Assembly: GCF_003412465.1 (NCBI RefSeq)
Contig: NZ_QTJV01000021.1
Location: 18,227-82,226 of the forward strand
Source of the DNA: Chitinophaga silvisoli
GTDB lineage: Bacteria; Bacteroidota; Bacteroidia; Chitinophagales; Chitinophagaceae
Direction: 5' to 3'
DNA: 64,000 bases
The first letter of the stretch is position 1; each line of letters starts with the position of its first letter. The position numbers were made by a program, and so were the translations under genes. Shown one piece after another: positions 8,253-17,676 of the stretch. The notes below the pieces were generated by a model. That model was not told the DNA's origin. It searched no databases and saw only the letters and a program-made list of their open reading frames with translations.

Positions 8253-11200
8253 CTATTTTATCTTTTTCCAACTGCTTAATTGAAATTCAATTTTTTGATG
8301 AATGGGCAGTTGCAGTTCAAATATAACTAAATCAGCTTCGCCGGAAATCAATCGCAGTGACCCGTTGTGCAACTCTGTGAGCGATCTGGCCAGCGAAAGC
8401 CCAATACCAGTTCCGGGTCTGTCATTGCCGCGTACCCTTACAAAGGGTTCAAATATCTGATCTTTAAACTCTGCTGGTATGCCTTTACCATCGTTGTAAA
8501 AGCTAATCGTAAAATATTCATCTGAATCGTTTACAGTATTTATATTAACCCTGGCCCTGGTAGCTGCATATTTAATTGCATTGGACACTATGTTGGTACA
8601 AATTTTAATGAGCGCCTCTCTGTCTACAAAGGCCATAAAATGTTTTTCCGGTAATACTATATCCAGATCAATATTGTTGCCGGCAGCTTGTGCTTTAAAG
8701 CCATTTACCAGCTCGGCTACCAGCCCAACAATATCTGTTTTTACAAAATTCAGGCTGAACTGGTTGGCTTCAGTTTTTCTAAAGTCAAGTAGTTGGCTGG
8801 CCAGTTCTGTCAGGCGCCGGGTGTTTCTTTCTGCTATTGTAAGGCTTTTCTTAACATCAGGATCTTTGTCAAATTTCTTGCTCAACCATTCGATAGGCCC
8901 CACTATAAGCGTCAGTGGGGTTTGTATTTCATGTGTAATATTGGTAAAAAATTCGATTTTGGCCTGGTAAATTTCTTTCTCCTTTTCGTGTTCAAACAAC
9001 TGTTGCTTTCGCAAATTTTTACGCTCAAGGTATCGACGATATAAACGGTCCATGATGAAAATAATAGTAGCTAAGAGCAGCAGGTATAAAATATAAGCAA
9101 GGTTGCTTTCCCAAAAAGGCGGCAGAATTTTGATGACCAGCCGGCGTTCTCTGCCCGTCCAGCTACCTGTATTGCTTTCAGCGTGGACTATAAACTCATA
9201 AGTTCCGTGTGTAAGATCGGTAAAATAAGCTTTGCGATTAGTATTGAGGTAGGTCCAGGGTTGATCAATGCCCTTCATCAGGTATTTGTACCGGGTTGCT
9301 TCGGGCGACGAATAGTTCAAGGCGGAAAACTCAATACTAAAATTGTTTTGATCATATTTCAATATAACCGTGTCGGTGTATAAAATAGATTGGGAAAGGG
9401 GACTGTTGTCCCCCCCTGGTACCGTTTCTATATTATTAATTTGGAAACCTGTAATATAGGTAGGCGGGCTGGGTTCTCTTTGGCTAAATTGAGCCGGGTC
9501 AAAAGCAATCATTCCTTTTACGGAGCCGAAGTACATTTTACCATCGGTATTTTTATATGCCGAGTTGTAGTTGAATTGGTCCGTTATCAATCCATTGGCT
9601 TTTGTGTACACTTTTACCTGTTCTGTTTGCAGGTCAAAACAAATAAGGCCTTTGGACGAACTAATCCACAAATGATTGGAATTGTCTTCCAGGATGCTGT
9701 ACAATACATTGCTGGGTAACCCGTTTGCGGTTGTATATCTTTTGATGCTTTTCATGTCATGGCTTAGTTTTATAAGCCCACCGCCGGTTGTAGCAAACCA
9801 TAAAGTATGTTTGCTGTCTTCAAAAATATTATACACAGGAAATTCGTTAATAGTCTTTCCCCTGGTAGTATCTCCGAAACGAAAATTGCCGTGCCGGCCG
9901 GTTTTAGGATTATAATAGAAAGCCCCTTCCTTTACACTACCTGTCCAGATATTTCCTGCTGCGTCTTCAAATATATCGTAAACATAAGTGTTGTATGGAA
10001 TCTGACTGATACGCTTAAATGTTTTGTGTTGTGGATCATACTCAAAGAGTCCGGCATTACGATATGCAGTGCCCACCAGCAGTGTATTGTTTCGTGTCCG
10101 GTAGATTGAAATTACAAAATCGCTTACCGGCCCCTTCCTGTCACCAATGAGTTTAAACCGGTCTGTAACCAAACCCGTACGCACATCCATTACTTCCATG
10201 CCCTGTAAAAAGGGGCCGATAAATAACTCGTTGCCCCAGGAAAGCAGGCCGTGTATATTGAAGTAAGAGATGCTTCCTTTTCTGCCTGTAGCTGAATAGT
10301 TGGTAAATGTGCCTGTCTTTACATCCAATTTGTTAATACCTGCATCTTCAGTGCCGATCCATAAGTGCCCATTGCTATCGGCACATATTTCTCTTACCGC
10401 ATTTCCTGAAATAGCATTAGCACCCGGTAGCGGATAGTATTTTTCAAATCGCGCATTGACCTTTGAATAATAATTTAACCCGCCAAAAAAAGTACCGGCC
10501 CACATCCCACCCTGGTTATCCCTGCATAATGCATAAACAGCATTGTCTGCCAGGGCATAGGGGTCGCCTGGTCTTTTTCTCAGACTGATGCTCTTGTTGG
10601 CGGCTAAGTCGTAAATGTAAATGCCCGATTCAGTAGCAATCCAGTATCGCCCATCGGTACCAGCTGCAATGTCCCGGACAAATATGTCTTTATTCTTACC
10701 GGCATCCAGTGATAAGGATTTGACGGTACCGGTTTTGGTATTGTAGCTTTTTAATCCCTGCTTAAAACAACCTATCAATAGTTCGTTACTACCGATAGGG
10801 TATATTTTACTGATGGACCGGGCATTTGCAGGCAAACTTTTATTAACAATCCTTATTTTACTATCAGGCTTTGCTTTGGGGTTGTAAATATGAATGTTAC
10901 CATCACTATCTCCCATCCATAAATTCATATTTGAATCCAGCGCAATACAGGATGCTTTTATTTTTAAGTCCTCTACCCTGTTTTCTGATTGTATGTATTT
11001 ATACAGGGAAAAGCGGATGAGAAACCATATGTTATTATCATTGTCTATTACAAGATTGCTGGTATATTCTTTTTGACCGGTTTCCAGCTCTGAGAGCTCC
11101 TCTTTGAACGGGTTATATTTAAAAATGCCTTTGCCGGTAGCTATCCAGATCATCCTGTTTTTATCCTGGGCTAAACAATTAATAACATCGTTTCCCAGGC

Positions 11201-11438
11201 TGCCAAATTGATCGTTTTTGTTTTTGAAGACTTTAAAAGAATACCCGTCGAAACGGTTCAAACCGCCACGGGTTCCTACCCAAATCAAACCTGTACTATC
11301 CTGTATTACAGCAGTTACCGAATTATGTATTAGCCCATCATCTACCTGATAATGCTTAAAATAATATTGCCCATAACATCGAGGAATAGTCATCTGCAAT
11401 AGTAAATTCAGCAATATAATATAACCGTGGAATCTCAT
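8253..11438 (-). CDS. Two-component sensor kinase with periplasmic double propeller (split HTCS)
   Basis: About 1061 residues from the ATG at 11438; a TTG 12 bp upstream is less likely because the ATG gives a clean signal peptide. The periplasmic part has about 14 Reg_prop beta-propeller repeats (roughly 35-650, e.g. DSTGLIWVGTRGGLNRFDG), then a Y_Y_Y domain (about 690-770), one transmembrane helix (about 778-798) and a histidine kinase core with phospho-acceptor His836 (NITHEIQTPL), NAIKYA N-box and GTGIGLSL G-box. The protein ends after the ATPase domain: unlike Bacteroides hybrid systems it carries no receiver or AraC domain. It should sense an oligosaccharide in the periplasm and phosphorylate the regulator encoded next. 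Confidence 0.93.
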   Translation of the reverse strand: MRFHGYIILLNLLLQMTIPRCYGQYYFKHYQVDDGLIHNSVTAVIQDSTGLIWVGTRGGLNRFDGYSFKVFKNKNDQFGSLGNDVINCLAQDKNRMIWIATGKGIFKYNPFKEELSELETGQKEYTSNLVIDNDNNIWFLIRFSLYKYIQSENRVEDLKIKASCIALDSNMNLWMGDSDGNIHIYNPKAKPDSKIRIVNKSLPANARSISKIYPIGSNELLIGCFKQGLKSYNTKTGTVKSLSLDAGKNKDIFVRDIAAGTDGRYWIATESGIYIYDLAANKSISLRKRPGDPYALADNAVYALCRDNQGGMWAGTFFGGLNYYSKVNARFEKYYPLPGANAISGNAVREICADSNGHLWIGTEDAGINKLDVKTGTFTNYSATGRKGSISYFNIHGLLSWGNELFIGPFLQGMEVMDVRTGLVTDRFKLIGDRKGPVSDFVISIYRTRNNTLLVGTAYRNAGLFEYDPQHKTFKRISQIPYNTYVYDIFEDAAGNIWTGSVKEGAFYYNPKTGRHGNFRFGDTTRGKTINEFPVYNIFEDSKHTLWFATTGGGLIKLSHDMKSIKRYTTANGLPSNVLYSILEDNSNHLWISSSKGLICFDLQTEQVKVYTKANGLITDQFNYNSAYKNTDGKMYFGSVKGMIAFDPAQFSQREPSPPTYITGFQINNIETVPGGDNSPLSQSILYTDTVILKYDQNNFSIEFSALNYSSPEATRYKYLMKGIDQPWTYLNTNRKAYFTDLTHGTYEFIVHAESNTGSWTGRERRLVIKILPPFWESNLAYILYLLLLATIIFIMDRLYRRYLERKNLRKQQLFEHEKEKEIYQAKIEFFTNITHEIQTPLTLIVGPIEWLSKKFDKDPDVKKSLTIAERNTRRLTELASQLLDFRKTEANQFSLNFVKTDIVGLVAELVNGFKAQAAGNNIDLDIVLPEKHFMAFVDREALIKICTNIVSNAIKYAATRARVNINTVNDSDEYFTISFYNDGKGIPAEFKDQIFEPFVRVRGNDRPGTGIGLSLARSLTELHNGSLRLISGEADLVIFELQLPIHQKIEFQLSSWKKIK

Positions 11439-11537
11439 AACTGAATTCAAATATAATACATGATATCAAATACGTTGGGCTTTAAAATTAAAGAAACTTA
11501 ATAATTAATGAGAATGATATTGTTTTATAAAATTATT

Positions 11538-13775
11538 TCAGTCCACCAGTTCAAACTCGCTACGCAAAAGGATGTCATCAGATGAGGAACCGATCATAAG
11601 GTCAAATTCTCCAGCTTCAGATTTATATTCTAATTTCCTGTCATAGAAGCATAGTTTATTATTATCGATCACAAACGTGATAGTTTTTGTCTCTCCTTTC
11701 CTGAGCATTATTTTCTTAAAATCTTTTAGCTCTTTTACAGGGCGTACTACTGATCCTACCCTATCTCTCAGATACAACTGAACAACTTCCTCCCCATCAT
11801 ATTTTCCTGTATTTGACAGCTTGAATGAAACTTCAATAGTTTCATTTTTATTCATTTTTGTTTTAGATAACTTCAGCTCTTTATATTCAAAAGTTGTATA
11901 GCTCAGGCCATGACCAAATGCAAATTTGGGACTATTCTTCAAATCGGTATATGCAGACCTGTAGGATGTACAATCATCACACTCAGCAGGACGGCCTGTA
12001 TTGAAGTGATTATAATAAATCGGGATTTGCCCTACTTCACGGGGGAAAGTAACAGGTAATTTGGCTGCCGGGTTCATATCTCCAAACAAAACGTCAGCAA
12101 TGGCGTTCCCTGCTTCTGAGCCAAGCCACCATGAGTAGAGAATAGCAGGAACATTATCTGCCGTCCAGTTGAATATCAGGGGCCTGCCCGCGTTTATCAG
12201 TACCACTACCGGTTTACCCGTTGCCTGGATAGCTTTTACAAGATCTTCCTGTACCCCCGGCAGGTGTATATCACTTCTGCTTTTAGCCTCTCCGCTCATA
12301 TCCCGGCGTTCGCCTATACTCAGGATGACGATGTCCGCTTTTTTAGCTGTTTCAATCGCTTCAGCAAAACCGCCCTTGTCAGTACCTTCTATTTCACAAC
12401 CCTTGGCATAAAGCAGTTTTGTATTCTTTCCCACCTTATTTTTAAGGCCATCCCATTGTGAAACAATAAATTGATCATAGTCTACCTTATTCAGTTCGAT
12501 TGACCAGAAACCCAGGTTCTGTTTATATTCTTTTACTAAAGGACCAATGAATGCAATGCTATTTACATCTTTTGAGATTGGAAGCAGATTATTGTTATTC
12601 TTCATCAGGACAATGCTCTTTGCTGCAATTTCTCTTGCAGCTTTTGTATGTTCCGGGTTATTCATTTCTTCTTTTTCCCGCTTTTCGTCAAAGTATTTAT
12701 AGGGATCGTCAAAGAGCCCTAATTCAAATTTCTTCCGCAATACACGTCTGACAGCATCATCTACCAATGCAATATCTACTTTGCCTTCTGTAACCAGCTG
12801 TGCCAGGTTATTTTTATAGGCCCTGCTTTCCATATCGATGTCAGTTCCCGCTGTTATTGCGGCCCGGGCAGCTTCCTTTCCATTTTTAACAAACCCGTGG
12901 TTAATCATTTCTCCAATGGCTCCCCAGTCGGAAACAACGAATCCGGAAAAGTTCCATTTCCCTTTAAGTATATCCCTATATAGATAGGTGTTACCTGTAG
13001 CCGGAATGCCATTCAGATCGTTGAAAGAGGTCATAAAAGTAGCAACCCCGGCATCCAGGGCAGCTTTGTAGGGTGGCAGATATATCTCCCAGAGTAACCT
13101 GTCACTCATATCCACGCTATTATAGTCACGACCAGCTTCAACAGCTCCGTAAGCGGCAAAATGTTTAGCACATGCCATCACACTGTTTATTGCACCTATT
13201 TTTTCTCCCTGAAAACCTTCTACCCTTGCTTTTGCGATGAGTGATCCCAGGTAGGGGTCCTCTCCTGCCCCCTCCATTACTCTTCCCCAACGGGGATCGC
13301 GGCTGATATCAACCATGGGGGCAAATGTCCACTGGACCCCTCCTGCGGAAGCTTCTGTAGCTGCAATCCGGGCTGAGCGCCGGATAGCTTCCAGGTCCCA
13401 GCTGGCAGCTTCTCCCAGTGGTATAGGGAAAGTAGTTTTATAACCATGGATGACATCCTGCCCAAACATAAGGGGGATTTTCAGGCGGGACTGCATGGCA
13501 ATATCCTGGAACTGGCGCATGCGTGATACGGTAAATACATTGAGCATAGATCCCAGTTCACCACGCCTGATCTGGTTTTCTTTATCTCCGTCAACTGTCA
13601 CAGGCCCGGTAGCAGCACCATCGTCGTTATACTGGTTCAGCTGTCCGATTTTTTCGTCCAGGGTCATCTGTGCCAGCAGGTTTTCAACCCTTGTGCTGAT
13701 AGCGGGATTTTGTGCTTTAACAGGGATAGTCAGACAAGCTGTTGCTAATACTGATAAGAAGAATAAATGTTTCAT
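11538..13775 (-). CDS. GH3 beta-glucosidase-type exo-hydrolase
   Basis: 745 residues with a signal peptide (about 1-21). Architecture is that of BglX-like GH3 enzymes: N-terminal TIM barrel with QDVIHGYKTTFP, SRDPRWGRVMEGAGEDPYL and KHFAAYGAVEAGRDYN substrate-site motifs; the nucleophile Asp283 in GFVVSDWGA; the alpha/beta sandwich with the GERRDMSGEAKSR loop carrying the likely acid/base Glu; and a C-terminal fibronectin-III-like domain. It removes non-reducing terminal beta-linked glucose or a related sugar in the periplasm. It lies 25 bp downstream of the GH15-like gene on the same strand and is probably cotranscribed with it. Confidence 0.93.
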   Translation of the reverse strand: MKHLFFLSVLATACLTIPVKAQNPAISTRVENLLAQMTLDEKIGQLNQYNDDGAATGPVTVDGDKENQIRRGELGSMLNVFTVSRMRQFQDIAMQSRLKIPLMFGQDVIHGYKTTFPIPLGEAASWDLEAIRRSARIAATEASAGGVQWTFAPMVDISRDPRWGRVMEGAGEDPYLGSLIAKARVEGFQGEKIGAINSVMACAKHFAAYGAVEAGRDYNSVDMSDRLLWEIYLPPYKAALDAGVATFMTSFNDLNGIPATGNTYLYRDILKGKWNFSGFVVSDWGAIGEMINHGFVKNGKEAARAAITAGTDIDMESRAYKNNLAQLVTEGKVDIALVDDAVRRVLRKKFELGLFDDPYKYFDEKREKEEMNNPEHTKAAREIAAKSIVLMKNNNNLLPISKDVNSIAFIGPLVKEYKQNLGFWSIELNKVDYDQFIVSQWDGLKNKVGKNTKLLYAKGCEIEGTDKGGFAEAIETAKKADIVILSIGERRDMSGEAKSRSDIHLPGVQEDLVKAIQATGKPVVVLINAGRPLIFNWTADNVPAILYSWWLGSEAGNAIADVLFGDMNPAAKLPVTFPREVGQIPIYYNHFNTGRPAECDDCTSYRSAYTDLKNSPKFAFGHGLSYTTFEYKELKLSKTKMNKNETIEVSFKLSNTGKYDGEEVVQLYLRDRVGSVVRPVKELKDFKKIMLRKGETKTITFVIDNNKLCFYDRKLEYKSEAGEFDLMIGSSSDDILLRSEFELVD

Positions 13776-13800
13776 CAGTCTAAATCTATTTTGTTATTTC

Positions 13801-15711
13801 TTAGTTAAGTCCATAATATGATAGCAGGGCCAAAGTATATGCGCCCGACCCATATCCCACCATAGGTATCATGCCTATATACATATCCCCCTTGTCACGA
13901 ACGCAATTGCACCAGATCTCAATGTCACGTTTTTCGGCCGGCACTTTTTCCATCTGGGGTTTATTGCTGATCATTTCAGGAATCGTGTTGTGATTTGCAG
14001 CTGCCTGTGCTGTGATATAATCGATGAGGGGTTTAGCCGCTTTTTTATTGCCTGATTGTACATGTGCATAGGCTATCCGGAGATTGATAAATACCCATTC
14101 CTGATTTTCATACGGATCACCGCTTTCAAGGCGTATATAGCCGGGTCGTTCCCCTTTTATCCTCAGCCTTTTATCGTACGCATCCATGTGAGATTTAAAA
14201 AGATTTGTATCAGCTATAAGTCCGTTAGCAAAAAGTTCAAAGGAACCGCCGTCCCAGTATTCATGGTCGGTAATATTCATGTCGCCGGCATTGCCCTTTA
14301 GGTATTTATGGTCTACCAGCATATGATCTAATATGGCTTGTTTAATTTTTCCTGCGGCTTCTTTATATTTTTCGTAAGGCAAGTCCTGTCTTTTTTGTGC
14401 ATCACTAAGTAGTTCTAAACCACGTGCACAGACACCTGAAGTGAAGGTATATTGTTTGGTCAATGCCAGGTGATGCTCCCAGGGTCCGGAATCGGCTTTG
14501 ATAAGATGGTTGGATTCCATACAGTGAATGATCACATCTGCTATCTTGTGAGTAGCAATATCATTCCATTTGTTATAAAATGCCCAGTCTGCACTGCGGT
14601 TCACATAATCAATATAAGCAATAAGGAAAAGTCCAAAATCATCATATTCTATATTCGGTCCATCATCGTTGGTATCACATTCTTCACTGCCGTCCCCGAA
14701 ATAGCGGGTAAGTGATACCTGGTAGTCCATTCCGGGACCATAATCCTTACCATCCTTATAAATATAGTGCTTGTATTTATTGGCAGGTGCTTTCAGCATG
14801 AATTCCAGGCCTTTCCTTGCTTCGTGGTACATTCCCAGCCTGGTCATTGCCTGTATGGCAAAAGCAGCGTCCCGAACCCATGCCGTATGCCATAAGCCGG
14901 GGCGTAAAGAAGCCATGATCTGCCCGGGGGAATTTGGAAATATTTCATACTCCGATACCTGGGACATTTTCAGCATGGTTATAGACTGTTCTAAGAGGCT
15001 CCGTTCTTTTACAGATAGTGTGGGAGGATATTTACAGTGGTCAATCAGCTTTCTCATGTATTTTACTTCGGTATCAATGTATGAACCGGGAGAAGACCTG
15101 ATATTTTTAATTGCTTTGGTTACAATATCCCGGTCTTTATGCCGGGAATCAGTAAATGAGTAAAGGAAATATTTTTCGTAGATCTCCCCTTTATATTGTT
15201 TTAAAACGGAACCAGTAATAGCATTACCCTCTATCAGGCAGGGTAAGTCCTGCAGGGAATTTTCGAGATGGTCGATGCCGGATACCTGCTTTCCGGCTCC
15301 CATTTCAGCATCAAACTCCAGGTTTTCTATTATATTTTTTGGACCTCGTACTGCTATATAGAAAACTTTATCATGCTGCTGAAACGAAGCGGTATAATAG
15401 ACTGTAAAATCTTTAAATTCAGCCGAGATAACATGGGTATTCTTTACATACACTGTCCGGAGCGGTTTCTCTGCACTTTTGAGCTTAATGTTTCCTATAA
15501 AAGGATGTACGTAATGGCTTGAATCAGTATTAGTAAAAATATGTGGATAGACATAGTCGATACCTCCTGTCTTTTCGTTATAGACTGCTACTATAAGGCC
15601 ATTAGAGGTGGTAAATTTAAAATAGCTCTGTTCGGGCTGGATGTTAGCCCTTGAGGAAGATAAGGCTAAAAGAGCCAGGAACGACAATAGTAGTCTAGTT
15701 TTCATTTTCAT
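13801..15711 (-). CDS. GH15-like (glucoamylase/glucodextranase-type) exported enzyme
   Basis: 636 residues with a signal peptide (1 to about 22; a second ATG lies two codons in). An N-terminal beta-sandwich-like part (about 25-215) precedes an (alpha/alpha)6 barrel with LRPGLWHTAWVRDAAFAIQAM (269-289), NIEYDDFGLFLIAYIDYV, DSGPWEHHL and YWDGGSFELFANG motifs, as in GH15-like proteins. Such enzymes release single sugars from alpha-linked glucans or trehalose-like substrates, but distant members act on other glycans, so the substrate is open. It probably starts the two-gene operon with GH3. The 290-bp gap upstream separates it from the divergent efflux island. Confidence 0.75.
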   Translation of the reverse strand: MKMKTRLLLSFLALLALSSSRANIQPEQSYFKFTTSNGLIVAVYNEKTGGIDYVYPHIFTNTDSSHYVHPFIGNIKLKSAEKPLRTVYVKNTHVISAEFKDFTVYYTASFQQHDKVFYIAVRGPKNIIENLEFDAEMGAGKQVSGIDHLENSLQDLPCLIEGNAITGSVLKQYKGEIYEKYFLYSFTDSRHKDRDIVTKAIKNIRSSPGSYIDTEVKYMRKLIDHCKYPPTLSVKERSLLEQSITMLKMSQVSEYEIFPNSPGQIMASLRPGLWHTAWVRDAAFAIQAMTRLGMYHEARKGLEFMLKAPANKYKHYIYKDGKDYGPGMDYQVSLTRYFGDGSEECDTNDDGPNIEYDDFGLFLIAYIDYVNRSADWAFYNKWNDIATHKIADVIIHCMESNHLIKADSGPWEHHLALTKQYTFTSGVCARGLELLSDAQKRQDLPYEKYKEAAGKIKQAILDHMLVDHKYLKGNAGDMNITDHEYWDGGSFELFANGLIADTNLFKSHMDAYDKRLRIKGERPGYIRLESGDPYENQEWVFINLRIAYAHVQSGNKKAAKPLIDYITAQAAANHNTIPEMISNKPQMEKVPAEKRDIEIWCNCVRDKGDMYIGMIPMVGYGSGAYTLALLSYYGLN

Positions 15712-15899
15712 GGAATCGGTTTTTATTCTTATATAATGGTCTCAGCTACCAGTGTTACTACAAGATATGGACATTTCTGAGGAAATTACGCAGCATGCTT
15801 TATTGATCTCTATCAGTTTTTAGGATATTTTATTGATGGCTGTCAATATTTAGAAATAATTGTAAATAAAGTATCAAAAATCCCCTTTTAAAATACTGT

Positions 15900-15913
15900 G
15901 TAACTTTTGTTAC
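15900..15913. promoter_or_regulatory. Crp/Fnr-type palindrome, box 1
   Basis: GTAACTTTTGTTAC is a perfect palindrome with 5-bp half-sites and a 4-bp spacer, 85 bp upstream of the small membrane protein gene. It matches boxes at 16259 and 22370. The likely reader is the Crp/Fnr regulator at 22822. A partial -7-like GATCTTTA lies about 30 bp downstream of the box centre. Confidence 0.7.
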
Positions 15914-15998
15914 CATCTTTCATACTCTCACGAATGATCTTTACAGCCATTCAACATGATCTTTTATAAAACCAATTTTATCCTTCAAACTTAATACC

Positions 15999-16190
15999 AT
16001 GAAAAACATACTCAAAGCCTGGAGTCTTTTCCGCATTATAAGATTCCTTGTGGGTGTAATTGTTATCATATGGGCTATACAGACCCATACGCTTATAATC
16101 GGAATCTTTGGGGCTATGATTATCGTACAGGCGATTGTTAACACCACCTGTTGTGACAATAACGCCTGTGCTACCAGGAAACGCGATTAA
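15999..16190 (+). CDS. Small membrane protein with Cys-rich tail (DUF2892/YgaP-TM-like)
   Basis: 63 residues: a basic N-terminus (MKNILKAWSLFRIIR), two hydrophobic segments (about 14-28 and 31-48) and a short tail with Cys51, Cys52 and Cys57 (NTTCCDNNACATRKRD). The layout resembles DUF2892/YgaP-type small membrane proteins, which often sit beside rhodaneses and end in a Cys motif; the second one in this island is at 22172. It has its own palindromic operator upstream and precedes the tolC-like gene by 130 bp. Possible role: binding or relaying sulfur or metal at the inner membrane (inference). The antisense frames here are shadows. Confidence 0.6.
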   Translation: MKNILKAWSLFRIIRFLVGVIVIIWAIQTHTLIIGIFGAMIIVQAIVNTTCCDNNACATRKRD

Positions 16191-16258
16191 CGCCGGGAAC
16201 TCCAAATGAGTTTGAATCAAAAATAACATTCCCTGGATTTTATCAGCCCGCCCGGTAA

Positions 16259-16272
16259 GTAACAAATGTTAC
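16259..16272. promoter_or_regulatory. Crp/Fnr-type palindrome, box 2
   Basis: GTAACAAATGTTAC is a perfect palindrome with the same half-sites as box 1. Its centre (16265.5) is about 42 bp upstream of the start point predicted from the -7 element at 16295, the spacing of a class II activator. Confidence 0.75.
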
Positions 16273-16294
16273 AGTTTACCTATCCTGCCAAAAG

Positions 16295-16302
16295 TACATT
16301 TG
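16295..16302 (+). promoter_or_regulatory. Bacteroidota -7 element (TACATTTG) for the efflux operon
   Basis: TACATTTG matches the Bacteroidota sigma-ABfr -7 consensus TAnnTTTG exactly. It lies 18 bp before the ATG of the tolC-like gene and 22 bp after box 2, giving a short leader of about a dozen bases. Confidence 0.6.
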
Positions 16303-16320
16303 TTTTCAAATTAGCATTTG

Positions 16321-17664
16321 ATGAACCGTACAACGCATTTAATAAAACTTCTTGTGTGCCTGCTGCCAGTGATCCAAAGCTTTTCGCAGGTAGCATATGC
16401 TCAGGATAGCACCAAAACCTTAAGTCTGGATGAAGCGATTTCAGTTACAATGGTCAATAATAAAGAACTTTATTCCGCAGTGATCGACGAACGCATCGCC
16501 GCATTTAAATACAATCAGCTGCAAGCCATCTTTCTGCCACATGCGGACTTTTCCTATACAGCGATGAGTACAAACAATCCGCTCAATGCTTTTGGCTTTA
16601 AGTTACAACAACGGTCTATCACACAGAACGATTTTAATCCTGATCTTTTAAATCATCCATCAGCTACGCCAGATTATATGGCGAGGCTGGAAGTATTGCA
16701 GCCATTGGTCAATATGGATATGATATATCAGCGAAAAGGTGCCGAAATGCAAACCGAAGTATATCGATATAAAACACAGCGAACGAAAGAATATATCACC
16801 TTTGAAGTGCAAAAGGCTTATCTGCAACTTGCATTATCTTATAAGGCCGTAAGTGTACTGGACGAGGCTTTGCAATTTACCAGGGATATCTATACCTATA
16901 CTGAAAACCATTATAACCAGGGCCTGATTCAAAAATCAGATGTATTAAATGCCCAGGTACAGGTATCCGCTTTAACCAGTGACCTGGATAAAGCATACAG
17001 TGACATCCGCAACGTATCCGGCTATCTGAGTCTGCTGATGGGAGAAAAACCCGGTACTGTTTACAAAACGACTGATCCCGATTCACAGTTACCGCAATTT
17101 CCAGATCTACCTCACCATGTATCTTCTTCAAGAGCGGACCTTATGGCCATACAAAAAGGAATTGACGCATCAGCTATGATGATCAAATCAACCAGGATGA
17201 ACTACCTGCCTAAGCTAAATGCCTTTGGCAGTTATCAATACAATGATAGTCGTCTTACTGGCTTTGGCGCAAATTCTTACCTGCTGGGATTACAATTAAC
17301 CTGGAATATTTTCAATGGCAACCGCACGAAGAACACAATCACCCAACAAAAACTGGAACGGGACAAACTTGTATCCCAGTTAGCCACTCAAAAAGATCAA
17401 AGTCAGCTGGAACTGGATAAAGCCTACCGGGACCTGGCAGACTCCCGGGCAGCAATAACGCGGAGTAATGTGGCCGTAGAGCAGGCTGCAGAGGCTTTAC
17501 GCATCCTGCAGAACAGGTATGAGCAGGGCCTTGTCAATACTACTGACGTATTGCTGGGGCAAACCCAACTCTCGCAACAAAAATTCTCCCTGGCAAAGGC
17601 CCAATTTACCGCTCATGTAACACAGGCCTATCTGCAGTTTTTAACGACAAGCGATAATAAATAA
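16321..17664 (+). CDS. TolC-family outer-membrane efflux protein
   Basis: 447 residues counted from the ATG at 16321; the TTG just before it is a less likely start. A signal peptide (about 1-28, ending AYAQ) is followed by the two OEP repeats typical of TolC proteins: SLDEAISVTMVNNKELYSA at the N-terminus and the internal duplication near NRYEQGLVNTTDVLLGQTQL. The long coiled-coil helices form the trimeric periplasmic tunnel. It is the first gene of a tolC-adaptor-RND operon, with 12 bp to the adaptor gene. The promoter and palindrome immediately upstream suggest control by the Crp/Fnr regulator of the same island. Confidence 0.92.
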   Translation: MNRTTHLIKLLVCLLPVIQSFSQVAYAQDSTKTLSLDEAISVTMVNNKELYSAVIDERIAAFKYNQLQAIFLPHADFSYTAMSTNNPLNAFGFKLQQRSITQNDFNPDLLNHPSATPDYMARLEVLQPLVNMDMIYQRKGAEMQTEVYRYKTQRTKEYITFEVQKAYLQLALSYKAVSVLDEALQFTRDIYTYTENHYNQGLIQKSDVLNAQVQVSALTSDLDKAYSDIRNVSGYLSLLMGEKPGTVYKTTDPDSQLPQFPDLPHHVSSSRADLMAIQKGIDASAMMIKSTRMNYLPKLNAFGSYQYNDSRLTGFGANSYLLGLQLTWNIFNGNRTKNTITQQKLERDKLVSQLATQKDQSQLELDKAYRDLADSRAAITRSNVAVEQAAEALRILQNRYEQGLVNTTDVLLGQTQLSQQKFSLAKAQFTAHVTQAYLQFLTTSDNK

Positions 17665-17676
17665 ATATCCGAAAGA

